Shown: positions 1-9,839, numbered from the stretch's first letter. The stretch: DNA of 64,000 nt from Verrucomicrobium spinosum DSM 4136 = JCM 18804 (GCF_000172155.1 NZ_ABIZ01000001.1:1488001-1552000); one strand, 5' to 3'. Notes: generated by a model from the letters alone, not told the origin. Program-made: numbers and translations.

Positions 1-533
1 TCTTCCATGCCATAGGCAACACGACGGGGGACGTAGCCAGGAAGCTTCTGATAGGCGGACTTTCGATAGACGCAGCCACAGCCCTCAAACTCTGCCACTC
101 TAATAGGGCAGTCAGATGGGGGGGTGCCCTTCGCCGGAGAAGTCGCGGCTGCCAGCATGGTCGCCTCTGGGTGGAACCGGAAAACCCATTCGACTCTTGA
201 AAAGAACGACGGATCGGCGGGGAAGGAATCGTCATCGAAGGAGACAACAATCTCATGAAGAGCGGCATTGATGAGAAGGTGACGTGCGCCGCCGGGACCC
301 AGCCTCTCAGGTGAGGAAAAAATCCGCACCTCCGGCCAAAACCGCTCAATAGACTCAAGGATGCCTGGATCGGCACCGTCTACATGAACACAAACGTCGT
401 CCGGAGCTGGGGTGCACGCGTGGATGACTGACAGTGTATGCAGCAACCCTTCGCGCCTAGTGCTGGCGGGAATGACTACGGATACTTGAATTTTGGTGCA
501 AGCTCCGCAGGTCAACAACGAAGGATCATCCAT
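1..533 (-). CDS. Family 2 glycosyltransferase, cut by the left window edge
   Basis: Translating the minus strand from the ATG at 533 gives an open frame to base 1 (177 codons visible); the gene continues outside the window. After a short leader it reads KIQVSVVIPAS, the usual first beta strand of GT2 enzymes, then VSFDDDSFPAD at residues 98-107, where the Asp cluster at 100-102 is the nucleotide-sugar/metal site. GT2 enzymes transfer a sugar from a nucleotide donor to a lipid-linked or saccharide acceptor at the cytoplasmic face of the membrane. The ATG lies 3 bp after the stop of the polymerase-like gene at 537, so it is in the same operon. The acceptor sugar cannot be told. Confidence 0.85.
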   Translation of the reverse strand, partial: MDDPSLLTCGACTKIQVSVVIPASTRREGLLHTLSVIHACTPAPDDVCVHVDGADPGILESIERFWPEVRIFSSPERLGPGGARHLLINAALHEIVVSFDDDSFPADPSFFSRVEWVFRFHPEATMLAAATSPAKGTPPSDCPIRVAEFEGCGCVYRKSAYQKLPGYVPRRVAYGME

Positions 534-536
534 GCG

Positions 537-1925
537 CTATGGGCGGTGCTTTTCAGCCCGTGGCTGCCTGGCATAGACAGGTTGCAAGGTAACTGCAAGT
601 GCCAGACCCAAAGTGCCAAAAACAAGGAATCCAGCGGTGTGGTTGAACACGATCTGTGCAAAAAGGTGAATAACCTGAATTAGAGCCGCAGCCAACGCCA
701 AGCCTTTGCCCATTCCAGGCTGGCACCGGCGGAACAGCTTCCAAGCGAGGGCTATCAAATAGAACCGCAATCCATACCAGATGCCAAAGCCAAGTGGTCC
801 AACCTCCGCCATGATCTGCGCCGGTTCGGATTCAAACAGCGCCTGCTTTTTGGGAGGAGGAATGCTCAAAGCGTTGCGAAGGGCAAAAGAGGCAGGGTTG
901 GTAACGCCGATGCCAAGGCCAATGCCTTCACTTTGTTCCATCCCTGCACTCAAGTCCAAGATTGGACTGAGAAGCCGATCCTTAACGGTATCGCTAGAGG
1001 CGGCCCTTTGGTAGAAGGCATTCGCGGCTTGTTTGAAAAGGAAAATTGAACTGAACAAGGCGAGTGTCAGGGCCAGCCCAATTTTGAGCGTCGCGAACTT
1101 GATGGAACTCAGTCGCAATGCTGCGGTTCCCACAACAAATCCCGAAGTGATGATAATCTGGCCAAATACTGCAGAGCGGGAGCCTGACATGTAACCCGCG
1201 GCGAGCAGCAACGGGAGGCAGATAAACGAATTGATGGATTGGAATCGAGCTCCCGGCGAAGTGATGACCACCAGACAATATGCGGTGAAGCAGTGAAGAA
1301 AAGTCGTGAGACCGGTCAAATAAGAGAAGGTGCCGGTAATTCTAGTAAACTTCAGTTCACCAACAACAGCAGCAGTCGCGCTTGGAGCGGTTGCCTCATG
1401 GGCATAGACGTTTAAGAAAGAGTCTGCCGGGGCAAAGAATTGAAAGATCCCGAGCACGCAAACTGGGATGGCCAGCAGGGAATACCAGGAGAGATTGTGA
1501 AGAAGTTGGCGCTGGTTGGCAAACAGGTGAGGGACGATAAAAAGAAGGGGTAAATAGAAGAAGTAGGTTTTAAGCCCAAACAGAGCAACAATTGGAGAAT
1601 CCAGATTCGGGTTGAGGGCGGAGAGACCGACGATCGCGAAAGCTGTTAGAACAGGGACAGCTGGTGCCGCGGATTTTAAAGCGCGAGTTTGGGGGTCAGA
1701 AAACAGGAAGAACTTCGCGTAGGCTCCTGCCAGAAACACGTCCTTCAAGAAGTACACCAAGTCTTGAGCCTGCGGCAATGCCCATTTTCGGATGGCACCC
1801 TCGAAAATGACGGCAATGAACGCCATTTTTACAGCTGTCCTCCAATGGACGAATGAAAGGAGGAAGATGATGACGGCACCTATGGCGCCGATGAGATAGA
1901 TCGTTTCTTTAGGAAGTCCGCCCAT
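537..1925 (-). CDS. Wzy/WaaL-like O-antigen polymerase or ligase membrane protein
   Basis: 462 residues with about 10-12 hydrophobic segments spread over the whole length and a larger soluble loop before the last third, the layout of O-antigen polymerases and ligases. This group joins lipid-linked oligosaccharide units, or links a finished chain to its anchor, on the outer face of the inner membrane. These proteins have little sequence conservation, so polymerase and ligase cannot be separated here. It lies inside a run of glycosyltransferases on the same strand. A Wzy-like protein near a Wzm/Wzt exporter is not the textbook pairing, so a ligase role, or service to a second glycan, is possible. 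Confidence 0.75.
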   Translation of the reverse strand: MGGLPKETIYLIGAIGAVIIFLLSFVHWRTAVKMAFIAVIFEGAIRKWALPQAQDLVYFLKDVFLAGAYAKFFLFSDPQTRALKSAAPAVPVLTAFAIVGLSALNPNLDSPIVALFGLKTYFFYLPLLFIVPHLFANQRQLLHNLSWYSLLAIPVCVLGIFQFFAPADSFLNVYAHEATAPSATAAVVGELKFTRITGTFSYLTGLTTFLHCFTAYCLVVITSPGARFQSINSFICLPLLLAAGYMSGSRSAVFGQIIITSGFVVGTAALRLSSIKFATLKIGLALTLALFSSIFLFKQAANAFYQRAASSDTVKDRLLSPILDLSAGMEQSEGIGLGIGVTNPASFALRNALSIPPPKKQALFESEPAQIMAEVGPLGFGIWYGLRFYLIALAWKLFRRCQPGMGKGLALAAALIQVIHLFAQIVFNHTAGFLVFGTLGLALAVTLQPVYARQPRAEKHRP

Positions 1926-1968
1926 GGGGATCGTGGGGAGTGAGATTATGTAACCGGGCTAAGCCGTG

Positions 1969-3129
1969 TCAGGAAGCCGGCGTGGCGTTGTTCAAACAGT
2001 TTTGCAAAGCTGTCTCCAGCGCGATGGCGTTGTTCAGCCCATATTTGGCAGATCGCACGCCCTCGAAACGAGACTTTGGAACTTGGAGGGAAAGGATCTT
2101 CTCTACTCCTTCTGCGATAACGTGCGGCCGTAGATCCGAGCAGCAGTACCCCAGTTCGCCATTGCTGACCACTTCTGCGAGCGTGCTGTCCATAGGTGCA
2201 TGCGCGAAAATAGGCCGCTGACTCTGGACATATGTTGAGAGTTTTGTCGGTAAGCTCGTGCGCCGAAACTCTGACGACTTCGCATCAAACGGATACATGG
2301 CGTACACAAAAGAGGTGCCTCCAAGCAGTCTGACCGCATCGATCTCGTTCAGATGATCGTAGTCTGTGACAGAATCTGAGCCCAGAATCTCTTGAGCCAG
2401 GCATACCTGATCAGGCTGACTGCCCACGAGATAAAACTGAAGAGATTGACGCCGGGTTTCTCTATAAGCACGGAGGCCGAGCAAAAAGCAGGAGTACTCT
2501 TTGTTGGAATAGACGTTTCCAATGTGCCCGACTGAGATCGCATCGCCGGATACGGAGTTTGCGATTTCCGGAAGGGCTGTGATGACTCGGTGGCAGACAA
2601 AGGAATCAACGTGATGCAACTGAGCATACCGACGTTTCATTCCATCACTGATCACGTCGATGGAGCTTGCCCTTCGAAGCAATCTTAACCAGGGTTTTCG
2701 CATCAATCCTGCCATCCACCAATAGCGTCGTGACCGACCGGCGATGGCCCCGACCTGATCATCGTGAACGGAGACGTGAAGAGGGATGCCCAGTTCTTCG
2801 GCCACGATGTTTCCCACCGGTATCCCCTCGTTCATGGCCACCGTCCAGATCACCGCCGGCTGTTCCCTGGTGATGCTGGTGACGATGCGCCCAAGCTCGG
2901 GCTGCCCCCAGCCTGTCCACATCTTAAGCGACGCAGACAAATCTTTGAGGAGCGGCTGCCCAATGACGGATGGGGCAATACAGTGCGAGTTAGGGAAGTT
3001 GGAGGGGGTGTCGCCGAGATAGAGCCAGCGAACTTTCAATTTGCTGAATGCGGCAATCAACGTCCGGAGAACTACGGCACCGCCACCGGAATCTGGGTGG
3101 AAAGGGGTAAATAGAACTACTTCATTCAC
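1969..3129 (-). CDS. GT-B fold glycosyltransferase
   Basis: 386 residues. The N-terminus (VVLFTPFHPDSGGGAVVLRT) has the Gly-rich first loop of GT-B glycosyltransferases. A second nucleotide-sugar domain begins near residue 200 (ISVGHIGNVYSNKEYSCFLL). The C-terminal half has the look of GT4-type enzymes, but the usual E-x7-E motif is not clear, so the family is uncertain. The role is presumably sugar transfer in the surface-glycan pathway of the surrounding genes. The gene starts 15 bp after the stop of the GT2 gene at 3145 and ends 43 bp before the polymerase-like gene. Confidence 0.75.
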   Translation of the reverse strand: MNEVVLFTPFHPDSGGGAVVLRTLIAAFSKLKVRWLYLGDTPSNFPNSHCIAPSVIGQPLLKDLSASLKMWTGWGQPELGRIVTSITREQPAVIWTVAMNEGIPVGNIVAEELGIPLHVSVHDDQVGAIAGRSRRYWWMAGLMRKPWLRLLRRASSIDVISDGMKRRYAQLHHVDSFVCHRVITALPEIANSVSGDAISVGHIGNVYSNKEYSCFLLGLRAYRETRRQSLQFYLVGSQPDQVCLAQEILGSDSVTDYDHLNEIDAVRLLGGTSFVYAMYPFDAKSSEFRRTSLPTKLSTYVQSQRPIFAHAPMDSTLAEVVSNGELGYCCSDLRPHVIAEGVEKILSLQVPKSRFEGVRSAKYGLNNAIALETALQNCLNNATPAS

Positions 3130-3144
3130 GCAAGAATGGGGTAA

Positions 3145-4164
3145 TCAGGTGGTGGGGGCGGTGGAGCGGGCTGGCCGGTGGGTCGTCCGGACAGATTCAA
3201 CCCAGCAATGAAAAACCACGGCGAACCTTCGCCAAGCGTCTTGATCGCCTGACAGGACAAGCAAGACACTTCGAATGGCCCCGCATGCGCTCCTGTTGCC
3301 CCAGAGCAGAGCATGGGTGACGTGACCCCAATAGTGATGCAGCTTTGCCTTGCGGCGCATGATGCAAAAGCCATTGTAAATCATGTGCTGAAATTCGACC
3401 GTCTGAGTCGATGTCCGGTTCAGGAGACTTTCGTCATGACGGGGTGCGATCCAGTGATCGACTTGAATGGACGGGTCGTACACAAGACGGCCCCCCGTCT
3501 TTTTGATGTCAAAGGCCAAACTCAGCTCCCAGCCCACTTGAGCTCCGCTGCCACGTAGCGAATGATCCAGTCCTATCCGCCGCAGAAGGACTCCGTCGTA
3601 GGCACAATTGCAGCCCTTGAGAACATCAACCTCTCGAGGGGGCCCGGTGCCCCGGTGGTGATTGCCTGAGAGGTGCCCCGTCCATGCGAAGACTCCAACT
3701 CGACGAGTGAGGGGTTCGATCTGCCGCCCGGCCGGATCATCTTGCAGAAAGTCCTTGCCTCCCACGCCAGAGGGGCGGGGTTGGCTTTCAAAGTGACAGA
3801 GGACTTTTTCGATCCAGTTTGGATGAAGAGTTACGTCATCATCCAGCAATGCAACCACATTGGACTTGGTGATATTGATCGCAGCTTGCATGTTGGCGAT
3901 CACACCCTTTTCCCTGGTGACGGACTGACGAATCGGGCACGGAAAGGGTGCAGCCGAACGCAAATAGGCGGCCGTCGTGGAGTCCCACTCGTGGGTTGCC
4001 ACAACAATTTCATCTGGAACATGCGTTTGTTGCTTGATCGAGTCGAGACAGCGTTCGAGAAAGTCGATGCGATCAAGTGTAGGAACGACAATCGTGATGG
4101 TCAGGCCACGTGAATTCTCGTTCTGAGGTGGGCCGGGCTTGGAGGATGAAAAATCAAATGCCAA
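3145..4164 (-). CDS. Family 2 glycosyltransferase
   Basis: 339 residues. The GT-A fold begins near residue 21 with LTITIVVPTLDRIDFLERCL, typical of GT2. VVALLDDDVTLHPNW carries the donor/metal-binding Asp triplet at 108-110. The downstream sequence DVLKGCNCAYDGVLLRRIG matches the acceptor region of many rhamnosyl- or galactosyl-transferring GT2 enzymes, but the sugar cannot be assigned. The first ~20 residues are polar and Pro-rich, so the true start may be a little downstream. The start codon overlaps the end of the next upstream gene (4154-4164), a sign of translational coupling. Confidence 0.85.
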   Translation of the reverse strand: MAFDFSSSKPGPPQNENSRGLTITIVVPTLDRIDFLERCLDSIKQQTHVPDEIVVATHEWDSTTAAYLRSAAPFPCPIRQSVTREKGVIANMQAAINITKSNVVALLDDDVTLHPNWIEKVLCHFESQPRPSGVGGKDFLQDDPAGRQIEPLTRRVGVFAWTGHLSGNHHRGTGPPREVDVLKGCNCAYDGVLLRRIGLDHSLRGSGAQVGWELSLAFDIKKTGGRLVYDPSIQVDHWIAPRHDESLLNRTSTQTVEFQHMIYNGFCIMRRKAKLHHYWGHVTHALLWGNRSACGAIRSVLLVLSGDQDAWRRFAVVFHCWVESVRTTHRPARSTAPTT

Positions 4165-5371
4165 GGAGTTTCAGGTAGAGATCGTTGATGTTTTTCCGGT
4201 ACTTTGCGGCAGTGTACTGACAAGCATGCCGACGTGCGACCATCCCCAGTTGGGCTGTGCGGTCCCGGTCATCAGCCATGGCCAGAATTCGTTCTGCGAG
4301 GAGATTGCCGTCCATGGCAGAAACCTGCCAGGACTTGTCTGGGACAGGCGCGCCGCAGTTTGCGGTTGTTACCACAGGAAGGCCGCATGCCATGGCTTCC
4401 AGTGCAACGAAACCAAAAGAGTCCACCACGGAAGGGAGAATAAACACGTCATGTTGGCGATATATTTCCCTGAGTTGCACTTTGTCCACTGGCGGGATCC
4501 AGGTGATCCTGTCTTGATAGCGGGAGAGCAATGGACGCATGGCTGGATCCAGACTGCCGACCAAGGTCAGAGAGATCTTTTTATGACAGAGGTCGTAAGC
4601 CTGTAGGAGGAAGGGGAGACCTTTGCGGAGGTTGAGTGTGCCCACGAAGAGTGCCTTGAGCGGAGATTTCGCATCCGCAGCAGAAGGATCGCCGCCCGAC
4701 CAGAATTCGGTATCTACCCATAACGGACATTGGAAGAGTCTCTCAGGACTGAAGCCTGCGTTGGTAAAACTCAATTTGTGAAGATCTGAATAGACCAGCA
4801 GCCAGTCCGCCAGAGCATATTCCTCAAGTTTGCGTGCTGCCATGCCCGGGGTGTCGATGGGCAGGGGCTGAGGTAGCCCCGCCGCGTCTGATGCCTGCGC
4901 CATCAGCTGTGTGAGCAGCGTAGGATGGACCTGGGGGCAGTCGTGCACAGTAACTGCGCCATGTTGCCTGGCGACGCGCAGGCCGTAAAGATCACAGGTT
5001 TCAGTGCCGACAAATATGCGGGATGGGTTCCGTTCCATTTGACTTGCTGACCATTTGTCAAATTGGTCACTGGCAGCAAGCCAGTCATCCCGCCGGTGTG
5101 GGAGAAATTTGTCCCGAATGAATTTGCCGACCAAAGGCCAAGGATACTCGATGATGTTTGCTCCAGAGAGGCCATCAACACGGCGATTCAGCAGGTCCGA
5201 TCGCAACACCTTCTTGAGCAGTTTGCCCCAACGAGGTCCCTCCGAATACACTGAGCAATAAAATGCCTGAAGCCGGTTGAACTCGGCGGCGGCCAAGGCA
5301 AGCTGGTAAGCCTGATGCACTCCCATGTAGGCGACGGAAATGCCGGAGGCGGATGCTGAGGATGAGTTCAT
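4154..5371 (-). CDS. Family 4 glycosyltransferase
   Basis: 405 residues, GT-B fold. The C-terminal domain starts near 238 with LKALFVGTLNLRKGLPFLL, the usual donor-domain entry of GT4. The signature region FILPSVVDSFGFVALEAMACG (split by the catalytic spacing) lies at 310-329. The first acidic residue of E-x7-E is Asp317 and the second is Glu325, a variant also seen in other GT4 proteins. It is a retaining enzyme by family. It overlaps the upstream gene by 4 bp (5368-5371) and the downstream one by 11 bp, inside the polysaccharide operon. Confidence 0.85.
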   Translation of the reverse strand: MNSSSASASGISVAYMGVHQAYQLALAAAEFNRLQAFYCSVYSEGPRWGKLLKKVLRSDLLNRRVDGLSGANIIEYPWPLVGKFIRDKFLPHRRDDWLAASDQFDKWSASQMERNPSRIFVGTETCDLYGLRVARQHGAVTVHDCPQVHPTLLTQLMAQASDAAGLPQPLPIDTPGMAARKLEEYALADWLLVYSDLHKLSFTNAGFSPERLFQCPLWVDTEFWSGGDPSAADAKSPLKALFVGTLNLRKGLPFLLQAYDLCHKKISLTLVGSLDPAMRPLLSRYQDRITWIPPVDKVQLREIYRQHDVFILPSVVDSFGFVALEAMACGLPVVTTANCGAPVPDKSWQVSAMDGNLLAERILAMADDRDRTAQLGMVARRHACQYTAAKYRKNINDLYLKLLGI

Positions 5372-6543
5372 CCCTCTTTGAAGATTGAAAGGTGCTGAAG
5401 AGCTGACTGAAGGGCGGTGAGATCCTGCTCAAAGCCCCAGTTGCGAATGATGGCGGCACTTTGCCGGCCGGAGGCCTCACGAAGCGCGGGATCGGCAATC
5501 AGCTTGCTCAGAAGACCAGCCAAGGCGTCAACACTTCCCGCTGGGAAGACAAAGCCATTCACGCCATTTTTGACGAGGTCATCAGCAGCGCCTACCCGGT
5601 CGCTAACAATCACCGGTTTTGATGCATTCATGACTTCGTTAACGACGAGTCCCCAAGGCTCAAACACTGAAGGGAGGACAAAGATGTCGCAGAGGTCGTA
5701 GAAGGCTGGAAGTTCAGTTTGATTCCGGAAGCCGAGAAATCTGACCGTGTCGGGCGGCAGGCCTGCGGCTTGAGTTTCCAACGTGTGGCGCATTTCACCA
5801 TCCCCGACCATCAGCAAAATAGGTGGCGACGAAGAGGTCTGTGCTGATACGAGTTGGGAGACTGCCCGAATCAGTGTCTCCGGCGATTTGTCAGGATGAA
5901 GTTTGCCAACATAGAGAACAACCGGCCGGTTTGGAGGCAAGTTCAGGGCGTCACGGAAATCTTGCCGGCGAGCCGACGAGTCCATAGCGCGTTGCCGAAA
6001 AAACTGATTGTCGACCGCATAGGGCATGGTCGTGATGCGATCCTCTGGAACCCCATAGTGAAGGTAGAACGCCTTGTTTGCACTTCCCACCGCCAGAAAG
6101 TGGCTCACGGTGCGGAACAGCCGGCTGAACACCCATCGATGCAGTATTCGCTTCAGTGAAGACCCTTTGAATGCGGCGAGTTGCGAGTCTCCCCGCATGA
6201 GAACGGGGATCCGGAGGTGGCGGGCTGCCAACCATGCGGCGCGGGCATAGGCGCTCCCCCAGCCGTGTATCCAAGTTGCTTGCGGTTTTCGATCCTGGAA
6301 CGCCTGGTTGAAATACTGTAGTGTGGAACGGAACCCCAGATTTGAAGGAAGGGAAGTGTAGGGGTATCCTGCCAGCAAGGGCACATCCCACACGATTTCC
6401 TGGTTGAAACCGTGGTCGAAATATCCCTCCACAGCTCCCAGGGTCCGATACACAACCTCAATATCCACGCCGCCATCTATCAAGTGCCGTACTAGCGGCA
6501 CCTGATATTGGACTGGATGAGTCAGACAATAGAGCAGTGACAT
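5368..6543 (-). CDS. Family 4 glycosyltransferase
   Basis: 391 residues with a two-domain GT-B fold. The donor-binding domain opens at about 208 (VVLYVGKLHPDKSPETLI). The E-x7-E motif is complete in FEPWGLVVNEVM (Glu295 and Glu303). VGDGEM near 246 is the usual strand-loop of GT4 proteins. Substrate specificity is not readable. The stop overlaps the start of the next gene by 4 bp, so the two are probably co-translated. A G-rich spacer of 28 bp separates it from the next upstream gene. Confidence 0.87.
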   Translation of the reverse strand: MSLLYCLTHPVQYQVPLVRHLIDGGVDIEVVYRTLGAVEGYFDHGFNQEIVWDVPLLAGYPYTSLPSNLGFRSTLQYFNQAFQDRKPQATWIHGWGSAYARAAWLAARHLRIPVLMRGDSQLAAFKGSSLKRILHRWVFSRLFRTVSHFLAVGSANKAFYLHYGVPEDRITTMPYAVDNQFFRQRAMDSSARRQDFRDALNLPPNRPVVLYVGKLHPDKSPETLIRAVSQLVSAQTSSSPPILLMVGDGEMRHTLETQAAGLPPDTVRFLGFRNQTELPAFYDLCDIFVLPSVFEPWGLVVNEVMNASKPVIVSDRVGAADDLVKNGVNGFVFPAGSVDALAGLLSKLIADPALREASGRQSAAIIRNWGFEQDLTALQSALQHLSIFKEG

Positions 6544-6571
6544 CTGAAGAGGTCGGAGCGCCGTGCTCCGA

Positions 6572-7744
6572 TTATGCTTGGCAGCTCTTGTATGGGGGGA
6601 GGCCTTGGCAATGTGAGCTCCAAAATGCCAAGTAACGTTCAGCCATCTTCGCCGGAGTGAATTGGTTTGCCCAGACGATTGGCCCTTCTGCGGCCTTGCG
6701 TAAAACTTCCGGGCGATTGAGGCAACAGTCGAGCATGGCGTCCGCGAGAGCTACAGTGTTTGCTTTGGGCACCACCCAGCCTCCTCCTCCTCCCAGCACT
6801 TCCTGGCTGCTGCCCACATCGCTGGCGATCACAGGGCGTCCGCGGGAGAGCATTTCCAGCATGACCAGGCCGAAGCCTTCATAGGTGGATGGCATGAGAC
6901 CGACATCGATGCCGGCCGCCAGGGTGTCGAGTTGCTCCGGATGATAGCGTCCATGAAACAACACCTTGCCACTGATGCCAAGGCTGTACGCAAGCTCCTG
7001 GGTGGCGGGTTTCATGGGACCGTCTCCAAAAAAGTGAAGTTCGGCCTTGCCGCCGCGAGACAGGCAGTCTGCGAGGGCGGCCACGGAAAAGAGTGAGCCT
7101 TTCATGGTGGCCAGCCTTCCAAACTGCCCCAAACGCAGGACTTCTTTGTCCAGATCAAGTTTGGAGACTTTGAGGGCAGGCAGCGAAGATGGCCGGACGA
7201 TCTCCACAGGCCTTGTCATCTGGTAGTACTCCTTTGCCGACTGCAGCTGCCTTTCTCCGTGTACCGAGAGCGCTGTCACCTGATTGCAGACCTTAAACCA
7301 AAGTGGTTCGTAGTTGGGACAAGCAGGGCTGGCTTCGCTTGGATCGTGGACGAAAAATGGGATGGACGGCCCGGGACGCTGCTGAAGGGCAAGACAGGTG
7401 AGAATGTCATTGGTTGGAGACCAAATGAGGGCGGGATGACGGATTCTGGCATGGTGGCGGAGCAGCGCCACGACCTGGCGGTGAGGAAGTTGAAAACGGC
7501 GCAGAAATCCAAACCATGGTCTGTAAACACGAATGGAGCGGGCTTGCAACGCGGGTGTCCAAGGAGATCGACCGGGTGTATAGCGGGCAGTGTAGAACGA
7601 GACCTGCCAGCCTTGCGCCACGAGTTCGTGCGCGAGAATCACGGCGAGCATTTCGGTTCCGTGTGCAGATTCGAGTGAGTCAATCAAGAACAGCGCATGC
7701 GGCCGTGTGCCCGTAGATTGACCTGCGGTAGATGAATTAATCAT
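6572..7744 (-). CDS. Family 4 glycosyltransferase
   Basis: 390 residues from the ATG at 7744 (MINSSTAGQS). The frame stays open upstream to 8041, but that extension lies wholly inside the neighbouring gene at 7831-8769 and does not look like protein, so I chose the inner start. The GT4 signature YEGFGLVMLEMLSRGRP has Glu289 and Glu297 as the E-x7-E pair. The acceptor domain begins PHALFLIDSLESAHGTEM, a common GT4 entry. The gene lies 86 bp after the previous gene on the same strand and is likely part of the glycan operon. Confidence 0.87.
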   Translation of the reverse strand: MINSSTAGQSTGTRPHALFLIDSLESAHGTEMLAVILAHELVAQGWQVSFYTARYTPGRSPWTPALQARSIRVYRPWFGFLRRFQLPHRQVVALLRHHARIRHPALIWSPTNDILTCLALQQRPGPSIPFFVHDPSEASPACPNYEPLWFKVCNQVTALSVHGERQLQSAKEYYQMTRPVEIVRPSSLPALKVSKLDLDKEVLRLGQFGRLATMKGSLFSVAALADCLSRGGKAELHFFGDGPMKPATQELAYSLGISGKVLFHGRYHPEQLDTLAAGIDVGLMPSTYEGFGLVMLEMLSRGRPVIASDVGSSQEVLGGGGGWVVPKANTVALADAMLDCCLNRPEVLRKAAEGPIVWANQFTPAKMAERYLAFWSSHCQGLPPYKSCQA

Positions 7745-7830
7745 GGTCTGGGTGGACACTGCGAACCATGCGCCCGGACAAAAATGCCAAATCAGCGAAG
7801 ATAGATGGTGTCCACCATCATGAGATGCGG

Positions 7831-8769
7831 TCAGGAGGCGCTGTGATAGAACCGGCTCAACAGGGTGGCCAGCTTCAAGTTCAGACAGCGTAGGAAATAC
7901 TGAGATCTCGACCAGGGAGAAATCAGTCCGTTTGCGAAGCGCCAATAGTTGCGGTGGCTCTGAGGAACACCCTGACCGAAGCGCAACAAATGCAAAAGAT
8001 AGTTGCGGCACCAAGGTTTGGGATTGTCCACGGCATGCCACATGACGTTCATTCCGGCAGAGAAACCCATGCCTTCCTGACCTAGGGCGATGATCGGTTG
8101 CCGATTAACCATGCTAGCAACGTTCATCGTGTCTTGATCGGTGCCGAAAAATGCGTCTCGACGGGTTCCCGGCTTAAAGGAGGAGAGGGCGACCCCGATC
8201 TTCGGAAGGCAGGCTGTGGCGTGACTCCAGTCTTCCAGGAAGGAAAGTTGCGGACGCATCACTGCTGCAAATCCGCTATTGTAGGAGCGGTTGGGCAGAT
8301 TCACGACCTGTTGACCGACCACCCTTTCTGCAAAATCCCGCCACTTTACTCGCAAGAGGTGATTCTCAGACATGCTTCCAAAGCAACTGTCCTCGCACAG
8401 GGCAACTCCCCGGCTGGCCCAATCTTCGAAGAAACTCCAAGGGGCATCCACAACGATGTCCGGGTCAAAGTAGACTATGCCCTCGCAATTAGGATCCCTG
8501 TCTTGCAAAATGGAGAGCATGAAGTCAGCTTTTGTCGACGCAAGAAAATCAGGTGTCGAGAGGGTAATGAAATGCAAGGCAACCCCTCCGGCCTGAAATC
8601 CCCCTGCCGGATTGATCTCAAACTGGCGTACCCAAGCGGGAGGATCGCCGCGGATGCCGAACCAAATTCGGCCTGAAAATCCGTTCAACACCAGGGAATT
8701 GATGAGCGCGGCGGCACCAAGGTCGTAGTGTCCTTCAAAAAGGCTGCATACGGACAGGGTGCTTTTCAT
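7831..8769 (-). CDS. GT-A type glycosyltransferase-like protein
   Basis: 312 residues. EGIVYFDPDIVVDAPW at 96-111 has the D-x-D metal motif (Asp102, Asp104) of GT-A enzymes, in the context seen in GT8-like and related transferases. The N-terminus (LSVCSLFEGHYDLGAAALIN) resembles GT8-like proteins, where an SLFEGHY/H-x-x-G loop leads the nucleotide fold. No closer family is recognisable. The position between two clear glycosyltransferases supports a sugar-transfer role. It sits 161 bp downstream of the next gene in the operon direction. Confidence 0.7.
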   Translation of the reverse strand: MKSTLSVCSLFEGHYDLGAAALINSLVLNGFSGRIWFGIRGDPPAWVRQFEINPAGGFQAGGVALHFITLSTPDFLASTKADFMLSILQDRDPNCEGIVYFDPDIVVDAPWSFFEDWASRGVALCEDSCFGSMSENHLLRVKWRDFAERVVGQQVVNLPNRSYNSGFAAVMRPQLSFLEDWSHATACLPKIGVALSSFKPGTRRDAFFGTDQDTMNVASMVNRQPIIALGQEGMGFSAGMNVMWHAVDNPKPWCRNYLLHLLRFGQGVPQSHRNYWRFANGLISPWSRSQYFLRCLNLKLATLLSRFYHSAS

Positions 8770-8930
8770 GGGCTGAGTGTCGAGTCCAGAATCAAGATGT
8801 CTTGGGACTGGCGGGTGCTCCTGTCGAGTGGCGGTTTCAGAATGGGTGCTAATTCAAGCTTGGATTCAATGAGATTCAACACCTGCTTGATGAAGAAGCA
8901 TTTTCCAGATGGGCAAGGGCCAGTGGTGAA

Positions 8931-9839
8931 TCAAGTTGCTCGAAAGCGATTCCAAATGCTGCGGAACCGGAACACCATCTTTGCTCCCGTGAACCTGGAA
9001 ACCATTCTCAGCAAGCGGGATGAGGATACCACCGAATCTCGACCAAGGGCGTTTGCAAGCTTGATGGCTTCATCCGTTTCAGAGAATTGACGCTGAGCGT
9101 GGCACTTGTACGCCAATTCCATGAACATGCTTGCGAGGACGTCGTGGTGGGCAGGTGGGATTGCCCCCATATAGCTCTTGTACACCTTCAACCAGTCTGA
9201 GTTGAGTTGTTCCGGTTGGGTTTCGGTGAACGTGATCCCTCCGTGTCGGCAGTAGACATTCAAGGGGGAGGGAATGGTCCGAAACCTGGCACCTGCGAGA
9301 AACAGGCGGATGTGGATCTCATGATCCTCTGCCCCTCGAAGGTCCTCACGGAAGCCTCCAATGCTCCGTAGCAGAGCGGCAGGATAAAGACCAGAACCCA
9401 TTTGGAACTGACAGGCAAGGTATGTTCCAAGGTCTGAGCACCCATTCAGCTGCATCCAATGAAACTCCTGCCCATACTTGCCGCTTTGCGAATCAAACAT
9501 CTTCAGACCGCAAAGGACAATTTCATTCCCTGACGGATTGAGTTTGGAAACGGTCGAGAGGTAGGCGGGATCGAGCCTGTCATCAGCATCGTGGAAGTGG
9601 ATCCATGGGCAACTTGCGGCTTCCAGCAGGCGGTTTCTTGCGAAGGCGGCACCCCTGTTGACTTTGCCCTCGATGACGTTGGCTCCCAGTGCCTCGGCAA
9701 CGGCGATCGTTTCGTCTGTGCTGGCGTCGTCATACACAAGGATCTCGTCAAACGGCTTCTCCTGAGCCCGGGCATCGGAAATGATGTCCGGAAGAAAGTT
9801 GGCGGCCTGGTAAGCCGGGATGAGCAGCGAGACCTTCAT
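8931..9839 (-). CDS. Family 2 glycosyltransferase
   Basis: 302 residues from the ATG at 9839 (MKVSLLIPAYQ). An in-frame start at 9878 would add 13 residues that lie inside the upstream gene. The inner start makes the typical ATGA overlap with that gene's stop, so it is preferred. VYDDASTDET at 36-45 and FHDADDRLDP at 82-91 are the two Asp-containing donor motifs of GT2. NRGAAFARNRLLEAA is the usual helix between them. The acceptor is unknown. It directly follows the fucosyltransferase-like gene and is probably co-translated with it. Confidence 0.88.
   Translation of the reverse strand: MKVSLLIPAYQAANFLPDIISDARAQEKPFDEILVYDDASTDETIAVAEALGANVIEGKVNRGAAFARNRLLEAASCPWIHFHDADDRLDPAYLSTVSKLNPSGNEIVLCGLKMFDSQSGKYGQEFHWMQLNGCSDLGTYLACQFQMGSGLYPAALLRSIGGFREDLRGAEDHEIHIRLFLAGARFRTIPSPLNVYCRHGGITFTETQPEQLNSDWLKVYKSYMGAIPPAHHDVLASMFMELAYKCHAQRQFSETDEAIKLANALGRDSVVSSSRLLRMVSRFTGAKMVFRFRSIWNRFRAT

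Noticed and set aside
7745-8041. Extended N-terminus of the glycosyltransferase at 6572
   Set aside because: It lies in the neighbouring gene on the same strand and has no family likeness; the ATG at 7744 begins a standard GT4 protein.
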